A stretch of DNA of 64,000 nt from Palsa-506 sp963709075 (GTDB taxonomy: Bacteria; Actinomycetota; Actinomycetes; Streptosporangiales; Streptosporangiaceae): the NCBI GenBank assembly GCA_963709075.1, contig CAVPUY010000005.1, positions 124,001 through 188,000 of the forward strand. The letters are read 5' to 3'. Made by a program: the position numbers and the translations under genes. Below the pieces are notes generated by a model. It had not been told where the DNA came from. It saw nothing but the letters and a program-made list of their open reading frames with translations, and ran no database searches. How positions within the stretch are numbered: the stretch's first letter is position 1; each line of letters opens with the position of its first letter. This document shows, in pieces, positions 11,179 to 21,125 of the stretch.

Positions 11179-13885
11179 ATGGAGTTCACGATCATCGTCA
11201 ACGGCACCGGGCGCCGGGTCCCTGGCGGCGCGGACCGGAGCCTGCTCGAGGTGCTCCGCGATGATCTCGGGGTGACCGGCCCCAAGTTCGGCTGCGGCGA
11301 GGGCGTCTGCGGCGCCTGCACGGTGCTGCTCGGCCGCCGCGCCGTCCAGGCCTGCACGCTGCCCGCGGCCGAGGCCGCCGGGCAGCGGGTGACGACCGTC
11401 GAGGGGCTGGCCGAGGACGGCATCCTGCACCCGGTGCAGCAGGCCTGGCTCGAGGCCGGCGCGATGCAGTGCGGTTACTGCACGCCCGGCTGGCTGATGG
11501 CCACGGCGGCGCTGCTCAACCAGGTGGCGCACCCGGATGACGCCAGGACGGCGGCCGCGCTGGCCGGCCAGGTATGCCGGTGCTGCACCTATCCGCGTAT
11601 CCAGCGCGCTGTCCGCCGGGCGGCCGAGCTGATGGAGCAGCCGGAGCTGCTTGACCCGGTGCCGCCGCCCGCCCGGCAGGCCGGAGCCGGGGATCCGGCG
11701 GCCGGCCGGCCTGCGGCGCTGCCCTGGGACCTGGCGGCCAAGGACGCGGGCTCGTTCTTCGAGCGGCTGCCGGACGGGCTGGTCACCGTGGTCGCGGCCG
11801 ATGACGCCGGCCCGCAGGCCGCGGGCGGCGGCTCCCGGCTGGCCGTCCCGGCGGCTGCCGACGACGCCTGGGTGCATGTCAGCGCCGATACCGTGGTGAC
11901 CGCCTTCACCGGCAAGGTGGAGGCCGGCCAGGGCACCCGCACGGCGCTCGCGCTCGTGGTCGCCGAGGAACTGGCCGTCCCGGTGGAGTCGGTCCGGGTC
12001 GTGATGGGCGACACCAGCGTGTCGCCGTTCGACATCGGCACGTTCGGCAGCCGGTCCATGCCGTACGCCGGGCCGGCCCTGCGGGCGGCGGCGGCCGGAT
12101 CGGCCCGGCTGCTGCGCGAGGCGGCCGCGCAGCGGTTCGGCCTTGACCCGGCGGACCTCACCGCGGCCGACGGGATACTGGCCGGGCCGGACGGCGCGCC
12201 GAGCGTCAGCTACGGTGACCTGCTGGCCGGCCAGCGCAGGGTCGAGCGGGTGCCGGCCAGCGAGCCGGTCCAGGCCGGCCGCGAGCTGGCAGTCGGCCGG
12301 CCACCCGGCCCGCGCGCTCCGCGCCGCCGAGGTGATCACCGGGGCCAAGCGCTTTCCCGCGGACCTGAGGCTGGACGGCATGCTGCACGGGTGCGTGCTG
12401 CGGCCGCCCGGGTTCGGCGCGCGGCTGCGGAGCGCGGAAACCGGCCCCGGCGGCGGCCCGGCCGCGCGGCTGCCCGGGGTGCGGGTGATCCGCGACGGCG
12501 ACTTCGTCGGGGCGGTGGCGCCGGACCGGGCCACCGCGGTGCGGGCGGTCGGGCTGATCGCCGCCGCCTGGGACACCTCGCCGCAGCCCGCCGCCGCGGA
12601 CCTGGCCGGCTACCTGCGGGCGCATCCGGTGCACGGCGAAGGCTGGCTCCGCTCGTTCCGGCACGAGCAGGGCAACGTCGATGCGGCATTGCGCACCGCC
12701 AGCGTCCGGCTGGATGCCAGCTACTCGGCGGCCTATATCGCGCACGTGCCGCTTGAGCCGCGGTCGGCGGTGGCCCGCTGGGCCGGCGGCCGGCTGACGG
12801 TGTGGACCGGCACCTCGACGCCGTTCCGGGCCAGGGCCGAGGCGGCGGCCGCGCTCGGCATCCCGGAGTCCGACATAGAGATCATCGTGCCGGACTACGG
12901 CGGCGGGTTCGGCGGCAAGCACGGCGGTGCCGTGGCGATCGAGGCGGCCAGGCTGGCCCGCGCCGCCGGGTGCCCGGTGAAGGTGCAGTGGAGCCGCGAC
13001 GAGGAGTTCCACTGGGGGTACCTGCGGCCGGCCGCGCTGATCGATGTCTGCGCCGGCGCTGACCAGGCCGGCGTCCTCACCGGCTGGTCGGTCACCAATG
13101 TCAACTCCGGGCCGGCCGGGCTGCTGACCCCGTACCGGATCCCGGATCAGCTCGCCGCCTTCCAGCCGGCCGACTCTCCGCTGCCGCAGGGCCCGTACCG
13201 GGCGCTGGCCTCGACGGCCAACCACTTCGCCAGGGAATCGGCGATGGACGAAATCGCCGCGCTGGCCGGCGCCGACCCGCTCGGCTTCCGGCTGCGGCAT
13301 CTCGACGACGGCCGGCTGGCGGCGGTGCTGCGCGCGGCGGCGGCCGGGCTCGGCTGGGACGAGGCCGGCCGGCCGGCCCCCGGCGGGGACGGCACCGGAG
13401 ACGGCACTGGGGACGGCACGGGCACGGGCATCGCGCTCGGCATGGAGAAGGGCGGCCGGGTCGCCACCGCGGCCAGGGTCCGGGTCGCGCCCGGCGGCGA
13501 GCTGCAGGTCCTGCGGCTGGTCACGGCATTCGACTGCGGCGCCGTGGTCAGCCCGGACAACCTGGTCAACCAGGTGGAGGGCGCGGTGATGATGGGCCTC
13601 GGCGGTGCGCTGTTCGAGCAGATCGACTTCGCCGGCGGCCGGATACTCAATGCGTCCATGTCCGGCTACCGGGTGCCCAGGCTGCCCGACCTGCCCGACG
13701 TCGAGGTGATGCTGATCGACCGGCCCGATCAGCCGTCGGCGGGCGGCGGCGAGGCGCCGATCGTCGCGGTCGCGCCGGCCATCGCGAACGCGATCTCGGC
13801 GGCCTGCGGCGTGCGCCTGCGGTCGATGCCGCTGGCGCCGGCCGGGATGGTCAGGAACCGGCAGGCGAAGGCGGTGCAGCTGTGA
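11179..13885 (+). CDS. Fused 2Fe-2S / molybdopterin hydroxylase (isoquinoline oxidoreductase-like; one frame break)
   Basis: Xanthine-oxidase-family enzyme without an FAD domain. Residues 1-160 form the [2Fe-2S] subunit (CGEGVCGACTVLL for the plant-type cluster, MQCGYCTPG and CRCCTY for the second). The rest resembles the molybdopterin-cytosine-dinucleotide large subunit of isoquinoline 1-oxidoreductase or membrane aldehyde dehydrogenases, ending with GGGEAPIVAVAPA, which holds the catalytic Glu. The two parts are usually separate genes; here they are fused. The frame breaks near 12296-12302 (gtcggccggccac). The ATG at 11179 follows a purine-rich sequence. The stop overlaps the next GTG start (GTGA), so the two genes are translationally coupled. 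The substrate is not visible from sequence; an N-heterocycle or aldehyde is likely. Confidence 0.85.
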
Positions 13886-14822
13886 CGGCCAGCGACCCGA
13901 TCGACTTCAGCACCGCGGCCCCGGTGGCCGGGGACCTGCCCGGGCGGTGGATCCACGGCTCCCGGCGGGCCCGGCGGAACGCCGACCCGAAGATTCAGGT
14001 GCACGCCTACGACGCGCACACGTTCGTGCTCAGGCAGAGCAAGGCCGTGCACTACGAGGCGCCGTTCATCTACCTGCTCTGCGGCAACGACCGGGCCCTG
14101 CTGCTCGACACCGGGGCGACGGCGGATCCGGCGGCCTTCCCGCTCCGCGACACGGTGGACGGCATCCTGCGGGACTGGCTGGCCGCCCACCCGCGGGACG
14201 GCTACCAGCTCGTGGTCGCGCATACCCACGGGCACGGTGATCACGTCGCCGCCGACGCGCAGTTCGCCGGCCCGCGACTACCGTGGTGCCCGCCGGCCTC
14301 GACCCGGCCAGGTCGTACTTCGGGATGGCGGACTGGCCGGCCGGGATCGTGCCCTTCGACCTGGGCGGCCGGGTGCTGGAGATCACCGGCTGCCCGGGCC
14401 ATGACGAGCAGTCGATCGCCGTCTACGACCCGTGGACCGGGTTCCTGATCACCGGCGACACGGTCTACCCGGGGCGGCTCTACGTCCGCGACTACCCCGC
14501 GTTCACCGCGAGCCTGGACCGGCTGGCCGGGTTCGCCCGGGCCCGGCCGGTCACCCAGGTGCTCGGCTGCCACATCGAGATGACCAGGTCGCCGGGCCGC
14601 GACTACCCGGTCGGCGCCACCTACCAGCCGGACGAGGCCGCCCTGCCGATGACGGTGCGCCAGCTCGTGGCGGTCCGCGATGCCGCCAGGTCGGTGGCCG
14701 GGCGGCGCGGTACGCACAACTTCGGCGACTTCATCATCGTCGTGCTGCCGAGCACTCCGGCGGCGGCCAGGCAGGCCGCGCGGACGCTGTGGTGGAAGGT
14801 CAGGAACCGGCTGCCGGGCTGA
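13882..14822 (+). CDS. Metallo-beta-lactamase-fold hydrolase (one frame break)
   Basis: The HTHGHGDH motif gives the two-zinc metallo-beta-lactamase signature, followed later by GCPGHDEQSIAVYD and GFLITGDTVYPG, which carry further metal ligands. The length is about 310 residues. The GTG start overlaps the stop of the molybdopterin hydroxylase by GTGA, so the two genes very probably serve one pathway. The frame breaks near 14270-14282, shortly after the HTHGHGDH motif, and resumes as ATTVVPAGLDPARSYFG. Family members hydrolyse thioesters, lactones, amides or organophosphates; I cannot choose among them. Confidence 0.8.
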
Positions 14823-14856
14823 GGCCGCGGCGGCCCCCGGCGGCCGGGCGGATCTG

Positions 14857-14885
14857 TTGACAGCGGCGCCGCTCTTCCCTAGGTT
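14857..14885 (+). promoter_or_regulatory. Sigma-70-type promoter upstream of the aromatic aldehyde dehydrogenase
   Basis: TTGACA (14857-14862), a 17-bp spacer, and TAGGTT (14880-14885). It lies just after the metallo-hydrolase gene and about 130 bp before the aldehyde dehydrogenase start, leaving a long 5' leader. Short inverted arms AACTG and CAGTT (14895-14922) lie just downstream and could be an operator. Confidence 0.6.
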
Positions 14886-15017
14886 CGGATCTAGAACTGC
14901 TGTTCGTACAACGCACACAGTTTTGCGGCCGTGCCCGCGGCTCGCTTTACCGGAGACCGTCCCGCGGAGCCCGGCGAGCTGGCCTGGTCAGCCTCGCCTG
15001 CCATGGAGGAGCCAATC

Positions 15018-16475
15018 GTGACACTGCTTGATGAGTCAGCCTGGCGCGGCAAGATCTACAGCGGCGGCTGGACCGGCGGCGCTGCCGGGACGGTGGCCGT
15101 CACCGAGCCCGCCACCGGCGAGGAGATCGCCCGGATCGGCTGCGCCGGGCCCGCTGACGTCGCCACCGCGGCCGCCAGGGCGGCCGCCGCGCAGCCTGCC
15201 TGGGCGGCGACCCCGCACACCGAGCGAGCCGCGATCCTGCGCCAGGCGGCCGACCTCTGGCTGGCGAACGCCGCCGAGATCGAGGGCTGGGTGGTCAGGG
15301 AGAGCGGCAAGATCCCGCCCGCCGCGCAGTTCGAGACGCACAACTCGACGGGCGAGATCTACGAGGCGGCCACGCTGCCGTCCCGGCCCTACGGCGAGCT
15401 GCTGCCGAGCGAGCAACCGCGGCTGAGTTACGCCGAGCGCCGGCCGGTCGGCGTGGTCGGGGTGATCGCGCCGTTCAACTTCCCGCAGATCCTCTCGGTC
15501 CGGTCGGTGGCGCCCGCGCTGGCGCTGGGCAACGCGGTGATACTCAAGCCGGACCTGCGCACCTCCGTGTGCGGCGGCGTGGTGCTGGCCAGGATCTTCG
15601 CGGAGGCCGGCTTGCCGGACGGCCTGCTGCACGTGCTGCCGGGCGGGGTGGACGTCGGCGAGGCCGTGGTCACCGAGCCGCTGGTGCGGGTGATCTCGTT
15701 CACCGGCTCGACCGCGGCCGGCCGCAAGGTCGGCGAGCTGGCGGGCAGGCACCTCAAGCGGGTGCATCTCGAACTCGGCGGCAACTCCGCGCTGGTGATC
15801 CTGGACGACGCGGACCTTGACCTGGCCGCGTCGGCCGGCGCCTGGGGCTCGTTCCTGCACCAGGGCCAGATCTGCATGACCACCGGGCGGCACCTGGTGC
15901 AGGACGCGGTGTACGACGACTACGTGGCGAAGCTGGCCGAGAAGGCCATCGGCCTGCCGGTCGGCAACCCGGCCACCGAGCAGGTCGCGCTCGGCCCGAT
16001 CATCGACGAGCGGCAGCGGGACAAGGTGCACGAGCTGGTCACCGCCAGCGTGGACGCGGGCGCCCGGCTGGCGGCCGGCGGCACCTACCAGGGGCTCTTC
16101 TACCAGCCGACGGTGCTGGCCGACATGGCACCGCAGATGCCCGCCTACGCCCGCGAGGTTTTCGGCCCGGTCGCCCCGGTGATCAGGTTCGCGACCGCCG
16201 ACGACGCGGCCAAGCTGGCCGGACAGACCGAGTACGGCCTGTCACTCGGCATCCTCACCCGCGACGTGCTGCGCGGCCTGGAGCTGGCCAACCGCATCCC
16301 CAGCGGGATCGTGCACATCAACGAGCAGACCGTTGACGACGAGGCCAACATCCCGTTCGGCGGGGTGGGCGCCTCCGGTACCGGCGCGCGCTTCGGCGGC
16401 GGCGCCAACGCGGACGCCTTCACCGACACCCGGTGGGTCACGATCCGCCGCGACATCGCGCCGTACCCGTTCTAG
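15018..16475 (+). CDS. Aromatic (benzaldehyde/vanillin-type) aldehyde dehydrogenase
   Basis: NAD(P)-dependent oxidation of an aromatic aldehyde to its acid. Family hallmarks are GVVGVIAPFNFP, the general-base Glu in HLELGGNS and the nucleophile Cys in HQGQICMTTGRH. The spacing and the SFTGSTAAGRKV motif fit the benzaldehyde or vanillin dehydrogenase branch. The GTG at 15018 is chosen because ggagga (15005-15010) lies 7 bases before it; the upstream in-frame ATG at 15003 would sit on top of that Shine-Dalgarno. This gives 485 residues, as usual. pobA begins 16 bp after the stop, so the pair probably turns 4-hydroxybenzaldehyde into 4-hydroxybenzoate and then protocatechuate. Confidence 0.88.
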   Translation: MTLLDESAWRGKIYSGGWTGGAAGTVAVTEPATGEEIARIGCAGPADVATAAARAAAAQPAWAATPHTERAAILRQAADLWLANAAEIEGWVVRESGKIPPAAQFETHNSTGEIYEAATLPSRPYGELLPSEQPRLSYAERRPVGVVGVIAPFNFPQILSVRSVAPALALGNAVILKPDLRTSVCGGVVLARIFAEAGLPDGLLHVLPGGVDVGEAVVTEPLVRVISFTGSTAAGRKVGELAGRHLKRVHLELGGNSALVILDDADLDLAASAGAWGSFLHQGQICMTTGRHLVQDAVYDDYVAKLAEKAIGLPVGNPATEQVALGPIIDERQRDKVHELVTASVDAGARLAAGGTYQGLFYQPTVLADMAPQMPAYAREVFGPVAPVIRFATADDAAKLAGQTEYGLSLGILTRDVLRGLELANRIPSGIVHINEQTVDDEANIPFGGVGASGTGARFGGGANADAFTDTRWVTIRRDIAPYPF

Positions 16476-16491
16476 CCGTCGTATCCGGGCC

Positions 16492-17697
16492 GTGCGGACA
16501 CAGGTAGGGATCGTCGGGGCCGGCCCGGCCGGCCTGCTGCTCTCGCACCTGCTGGCGCTGCGCGGCATCGAGTCGGTGGTGGTGGAAACCCGCAGCCGCG
16601 CGTACTGCGAGGCGCGGCAGCGGGCCGGCGTGCTTGAGTCCGGCAGCGTGCAGGTGCTGCGCGAGGCCGGGCTGGCCGCCCGGCTGGACGCCACCGGGCT
16701 TGAGCATGGCGGCATCTACCTGCAGTTCGCCGGGCAGCGCCGGCACATCGACTTCCGCGACCTGACCGGCCGCACGGTGACGGTGTATGCCCAGACCGAA
16801 GTGGTCAGGGACCTGATCGCGGCCCGTGCCGAGGCCGGCGGCGCGGTCGAGTTCGAGATCACCGACACCACGGTCGATGCGGTCAGGTCGGACCGGCCGG
16901 TGCTGCGGTACACCAGCTCGGACGGCACCAGGCACGAGGTCGAGTGCGACGCTATCGCCGGCTGCGACGGGTTCCACGGCATCTGCCGGGACGCGATCCC
17001 GGCCAGCGCGTCGACCGTGTGGGAGACCGGTTATCCGTATGCCTGGCTCGGCATCCTGGCCGGGGTGCCGCCGTCCACCGACGAGCTCATCTACTGCCAC
17101 CACCCGGCCGGATTCGCCCTGCACAGCCTGCGCAGCCCGCAGCTGAGCAGGCTGTACCTGCAGGTGCCGCCGGACGAGGACATCGCCGGCTGGCCGGACG
17201 ACCGGATCTGGGACGAGCTGCAGCGGCGGTTCGCGCTGCCCGGCTGGGAGCTGAAGGAAGGCGAGATCCTGGAGAAGGGGATCACCCCGATGCGCAGCTT
17301 CGTCAGCTCGCCGATGCGCTACGGCAGGCTGTTCCTGGCCGGCGACGCCGCGCACATCGTGCCGCCGACCGGCGCCAAGGGCCTGAACCTGGCGCTGGCG
17401 GACGTGACGCTGCTGGCCGGCGCGCTGGCCAGCCTGCTGGCCGGCGGCGGCAGCGAGCTGGCCGACGGCTACTCGGATGCCTGCCTGGAGCGGGTCTGGC
17501 GGGCCACCCACTTCTCCTGGTGGATGACGACGATGCTGCACGCCACGCCGGGGGCCGGCCCGATGGAGGCACAGCTTCAGCTGGCCCAGCTGCGTTACGT
17601 CACGAGCTCGCGGGCAGCGGCGACGTCACTGGCCGAGAACTACGTCGGCTACCGGCCGGCCGGGCGCCGCATCCAGGCGCGGACTCGCTCGGCATGA
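16492..17697 (+). CDS. pobA: 4-Hydroxybenzoate 3-monooxygenase
   Basis: FAD-dependent hydroxylase that converts 4-hydroxybenzoate and NAD(P)H to protocatechuate. The sequence has the Rossmann motif GIVGAGPAGLLLSHLL, RAGVLESG, GCDGFHG and the second FAD motif LAGDAAHIVPPTGAKGLNLA. The 401 residues match PobA (about 394). The start is a GTG 16 bp after the aldehyde dehydrogenase stop, with no other plausible start before the nucleotide-binding motif. The 3' end overlaps the convergent phosphotransferase gene by about 49 bp. No protocatechuate ring-cleavage genes are in the window. Confidence 0.92.
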   Translation: MRTQVGIVGAGPAGLLLSHLLALRGIESVVVETRSRAYCEARQRAGVLESGSVQVLREAGLAARLDATGLEHGGIYLQFAGQRRHIDFRDLTGRTVTVYAQTEVVRDLIAARAEAGGAVEFEITDTTVDAVRSDRPVLRYTSSDGTRHEVECDAIAGCDGFHGICRDAIPASASTVWETGYPYAWLGILAGVPPSTDELIYCHHPAGFALHSLRSPQLSRLYLQVPPDEDIAGWPDDRIWDELQRRFALPGWELKEGEILEKGITPMRSFVSSPMRYGRLFLAGDAAHIVPPTGAKGLNLALADVTLLAGALASLLAGGGSELADGYSDACLERVWRATHFSWWMTTMLHATPGAGPMEAQLQLAQLRYVTSSRAAATSLAENYVGYRPAGRRIQARTRSA

Positions 17698-18602
17698 CCG
17701 GCCACGTAGCTTTCCAGCCCGGCGATGTCCCTGATATTCAGCGTGAGGTTCAGCTGGTGCAGGCCCCTGGCGACGATCAGCGCCTCGAACAGGGCCGGGG
17801 AGGCGTCCGGCCAGGGCCGGCCCTCGCCGTATCCGCTGCGGAACGCATCGGCGAGCCGGCCGCCGTCCGGCCGGCGCCGCAAGGCGGCGACGGTGATCGA
17901 CAGGTCCTGAACATCGAAGCCCCGCACGGTGTCCTGGAAGTCGATGGGCACCAGGCCGTCGCGCGGCGACACGATCACGTTGGCCGGCGTCAGGTCCCCG
18001 TGCACCAGGTGCGGCGGGTGCGGCGGGCTCCGCCAGAGCGAGTCGACCGCCGACTCGGCGCGGGCCAGGGCGTCGAGGAACAACGTCCCGAACCCGAACC
18101 GTGACCCAGCCACCGACAACTGCTCCGGCAGCCGCCAGTACAGCACGCGGTCGGCCGCGAGCACGTCCGCTGCGCCGGACGGCGCCCACGCCGCGGCGCC
18201 GCGGTGCAGCCGGGCCGACAGCCTGCCCAGCGCCGCTGACTGCCGCCCGGTCAGCCGGTTCCGCAGGCAGCGCCCGGCCACCCACTCGAACAGGACGCAC
18301 GTCCGGGACCCGTGCCCGGCGCCGCCGTCCGTCACCACCGTCGCGAACTCGCCGCCGGTGTTGGCCACTACACCGGGGACGCACACGCCCTGCCGGCGCA
18401 GCCTCCGCTGCCAGGCCGCCTCGACGGCAGCCGTGCCCTCCGGATGGATCTGCAGCGCCGACCCCACCCGGAGCGCGTAGGCCGCCGAGGCGGTGGTGAC
18501 CCGGAAGACGCTGTTGAACGACTCGGCCGCAAGAGTAACTTTCCGCGGTGCCAGGTCATAATGCCGGAGGGCTTCGAGCGCCACACCCCGCTGCGAGGAC
18601 AT
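17649..18602 (-). CDS. Aminoglycoside-phosphotransferase/choline-kinase-family protein
   Basis: A small-molecule kinase of the APH fold. It has the catalytic loop HGDLTPANVIV and the metal-binding IDFQD, plus an N-lobe lysine/arginine region (AYALRVGS). The length of 317 residues fits the homoserine-kinase-II / APH group. The substrate is unknown. It is divergent from the crotonase-like gene and convergent with pobA, with overlapping 3' ends, so it is not part of either operon. The frame is intact. Confidence 0.8.
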   Translation of the reverse strand: MSSQRGVALEALRHYDLAPRKVTLAAESFNSVFRVTTASAAYALRVGSALQIHPEGTAAVEAAWQRRLRRQGVCVPGVVANTGGEFATVVTDGGAGHGSRTCVLFEWVAGRCLRNRLTGRQSAALGRLSARLHRGAAAWAPSGAADVLAADRVLYWRLPEQLSVAGSRFGFGTLFLDALARAESAVDSLWRSPPHPPHLVHGDLTPANVIVSPRDGLVPIDFQDTVRGFDVQDLSITVAALRRRPDGGRLADAFRSGYGEGRPWPDASPALFEALIVARGLHQLNLTLNIRDIAGLESYVAGHAERVRAWMRRPAGR

Positions 18603-18737
18603 CGCCGACCATCATGCCGCAATGCGGGCCGATCTTGGCGGCTTCGGCCAGCACCGGCATGCCATGATTCCATCGTGAGGCCGGCCGGCGGCTGGCCGGA
18701 CGAGCGCCCGGGCCGGGGCCGGAAGGAGCGATGCCCG

Positions 18738-19541
18738 ATGGATTACGGCAGCTACCAGAGCCTGCTGTTCGACCGGCGCCCGGATGGCGTGCTGCTGATC
18801 ACGCTGAACCGGCCCGAGGTGTACAACGCGGCCGACGAGTCGATGCACGCCGAGCTTTCCCGGGTCTGGACCGACGTGGCCCGCGACGACGAGGCCAGGG
18901 TCGCGGTGGTGACCGGCGCGGGGCGGGCGTTCTCGGCGGGCGGCGACCTGGCGATGGTGGAGCGGATGGCCGGCGACTACGACCGGGTGACCTCGATGCT
19001 CACCGAGATGAGCGACCTGGTCTACAACATGATCAACTGCCCGAAGCCGGTCGTGTCGGCCATCAACGGCGTGGCGGTCGGGGCCGGCCTGGTCGTCGCC
19101 CTGCTCGCCGACATCAGCATCTGCGCGGACGACGCCAGGCTCGGCGACGGGCACGTGAAGCTCGGCGCCGCGGCCGGCGATCACGCGGCGATCATCTGGC
19201 CGCTGCTCTGCGGCATGGCCAGGGCCAAGTACTACCTGCTGACCGGCGAGATGGTCACCGGCGCCGAGGCCGAGCGGATCGGCCTGGTCAGCAAGTGCCT
19301 GCCGCGGGCGGAGGTGCTCGGCGAGGCGCTCCGGGTAGCCGCTGGCCTGGCGGCAGGCTCCCAGCTCGCGATCCGGCTGACCAAGCGGGCGATGAACGGC
19401 TGGCTGCGCGCGGCCGGGCCGATCTTCGACCAGTCCGCCGCCTACGAGATGCTCAACTTCATGGGCGATGACCTGCGCGAGGGTGCCGCCGCGCTGCGGG
19501 CGAAGCGGCAGCCCGACTTCCCGTCCGCCCGGCCAGGCTGA
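18738..19541 (+). CDS. Crotonase-fold protein lacking both classical catalytic Glu residues
   Basis: Enoyl-CoA hydratase/isomerase superfamily. The oxyanion-hole segments are present (GRAFSAGGDL and INGVAVGAG), and the overall length of 267 residues is normal. The two glutamates used by classical hydratases are replaced: by alignment on the conserved Asp, Val119 stands in place of the first and His139 (in LGDGHVKLG) in place of the second. It may therefore be an isomerase, thioesterase or another CoA enzyme. The ATG at 18738 follows ggaaggag by 9 bases. It comes after the aromatic island and could serve acyl-CoA steps, but this is inference. Confidence 0.8.
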   Translation: MDYGSYQSLLFDRRPDGVLLITLNRPEVYNAADESMHAELSRVWTDVARDDEARVAVVTGAGRAFSAGGDLAMVERMAGDYDRVTSMLTEMSDLVYNMINCPKPVVSAINGVAVGAGLVVALLADISICADDARLGDGHVKLGAAAGDHAAIIWPLLCGMARAKYYLLTGEMVTGAEAERIGLVSKCLPRAEVLGEALRVAAGLAAGSQLAIRLTKRAMNGWLRAAGPIFDQSAAYEMLNFMGDDLREGAAALRAKRQPDFPSARPG

Positions 19542-19608
19542 CCGCGTCTTCGGGCTGCCGTCCGGGCGGCTCAACATCATCCTGCGCGAATCCGGCCTGG
19601 AGTAGCAG

Positions 19609-20394
19609 ATGCCCGAGGGCGACGTGGTCTGGCAGACGGCCCGCCAGCTGGACCGGGCACTGGCCGGCCGGGTACTGACCCGCAGTGATTTCCGCGTCCC
19701 GAGGTTCGCGGCCGCGGACCTGACCGGGCGCACGGTGACAGCGGCGCTGTCCCGCGGCAAGCACCTGCTGATCCGCACCGACGATGGCCAGACGGTGCAC
19801 TCACACCTGCGGATGGACGGCTCGTGGAAGATCACGGCGGCCGGCCGCCCGCCGTCCCGGGATCACCGGGTCAGGCTCGTGCTCGCCAACGCCGCCTGGC
19901 AGGCCACCGGCTACCTGCTGTCGATGGTCGAGATCACGGCGACCGCGCAGGAAGACCGCCTGGTCGGGCATCTGGGGCCGGATCTGCTCGGCCCGGACTG
20001 GGACGTCGCCGAAGCCGTCAGCCGCGCTGCGGGCTGACCCGGCGCGGCCGATCGGCGAGGCGCTGCTTGACCAGCGCAACCTGGCCGGGATCGGCAACGT
20101 GTACAAGTGCGAGGTGCTGTTCCTGCGCGGGGTCAGCCCGTGGCGGCCGGCCGGCCAGGTGCGACGGCCTTGAGCCGCTTGCGCGCCTGGCCAGGCGGCT
20201 GCTGGACGCCAACAAGGACCGGCCGGGACATGTCACCACCGGGATCGCCAGGCGCGGCGAGGAGAACTGGGTCTACGGCCGGCGAGGCCGGCCGTGCCGG
20301 CGCTGCGGCACCCGGATCGAGGCCGCCGGCCGGGCCGCGCGGAGGTGACCAGGAGCAGCGCGTCACCTTCTGGTGTCCGGCATGCCAGAGGTAA
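19609..20394 (+). CDS. Fpg/Nei-family DNA glycosylase-AP lyase (three frame breaks)
   Basis: Base-excision repair enzyme that removes oxidised bases. The start MPEGDVVWQTARQL carries the catalytic Pro2 and Glu3 (Nei-type), and SRGKHLLI the conserved Lys. The central helix-two-turn-helix reads LLDQRNLAGIGNVYKCE, and the zinc finger is CRRCGT followed by TFWCPACQ. The coding signal moves frame near 20026, near 20161 and near 20335, each repairable by one base. This resembles actinobacterial Nei2, often found beside a helicase. Three breaks in the last 370 bp could be real decay, but other genes here show the same defect. The Shine-Dalgarno is ggag, 6 bases before the ATG. Confidence 0.8.
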
Positions 20395-20537
20395 ACGTGG
20401 TCGACTGTGGCCGGGAACCCACTGTGTCATACCAAAGCATCACTCGCGGAGGCGACTGGCGGACGACGACCGGAGGGGTTGCTGCGGCGGAAGCTTAGTG
20501 CATGCAAGCCAACTACCACTCAGCCAGGGAGAACGCC

Positions 20538-21005
20538 ATGACTACCACGACCACGCGCGGCCCGCAGCGGACGCCCGCCACCGCTCCGGCCGGCACTGCA
20601 CGCAGGCACAGCCGGCTCGCCAGGAACCAGCGGCGTGCTCGCCGGCCTGCTGATGGTGACCGGGATCGGGTGGAACGCCGGGCTGGAGGCGCGGCCTTTT
20701 CACCCCGCGATAATGGGGGTCACCGCGCTCGTGATCCACATCCTCCCGCTGGTCGCCCTGATGATCTTCCTCGTGCCGGCCTGGCAGGTTCCGGCCGGCG
20801 ACGCGGCGTGTCGGTCGCAGCGGTCATCGCGCTTGCCTTCGGCCTGTTCTCAGCCGTGTTCAGCATCACTCATCCGCACGCCGTGATGGGAATCCATGAC
20901 ATCAACGATGTCCTGCCGATCGCGATCCTGGACGCCGGCGCGCTGTTGTGGCTGGCGCGCGGACGCCGGCCCGGCACCGGCAAGATCGACCGCACGACGG
21001 CATGA
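20538..21005 (+). CDS. Small four-helix membrane protein (two compensating frame breaks)
   Basis: Not recognised as a known family. After a threonine-rich, basic N-terminus (MTTTTTRGPQRTP) four hydrophobic segments can be read: VLAGLLMVTGIGWNAGL, GVTALVIHILPLVALMIFLV, VSVAAVIALAFGLFSAVFSI and LPIAILDAGALLWLARG. The first two lie in another frame from the rest, with breaks near 20630 and near 20810 that compensate each other. The start ATG follows aggga. It precedes a sensor kinase and response regulator in the same direction and may be a membrane partner or target of that system. Confidence 0.6.
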   Translation: MTTTTTRGPQRTPATAPAGTARRHSRLARNQRRARRPADGDRDRVERRAGGAAFSPRDNGGHRARDPHPPAGRPDDLPRAGLAGSGRRRGVSVAAVIALAFGLFSAVFSITHPHAVMGIHDINDVLPIAILDAGALLWLARGRRPGTGKIDRTTA

Positions 21006-21125
21006 CGCACGGCAGCGCGCGAGATTTCGGCCACCAGGACAGGACATGCCAGGCTGGCAGGATGCACCACCTGCCAGCCGGCCCGGCGACCGCGGCTGAA
21101 GCGGCAGCAGCGATCGCCTGGTGGT

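Noticed and set aside
19542..19608. Short open stretch (DRVFGLPSGRLNIILRESGLE-like) between the crotonase gene and nei as a gene remnant
   Set aside because: Only about twenty codons, no start, no recognisable family; it could equally be chance.
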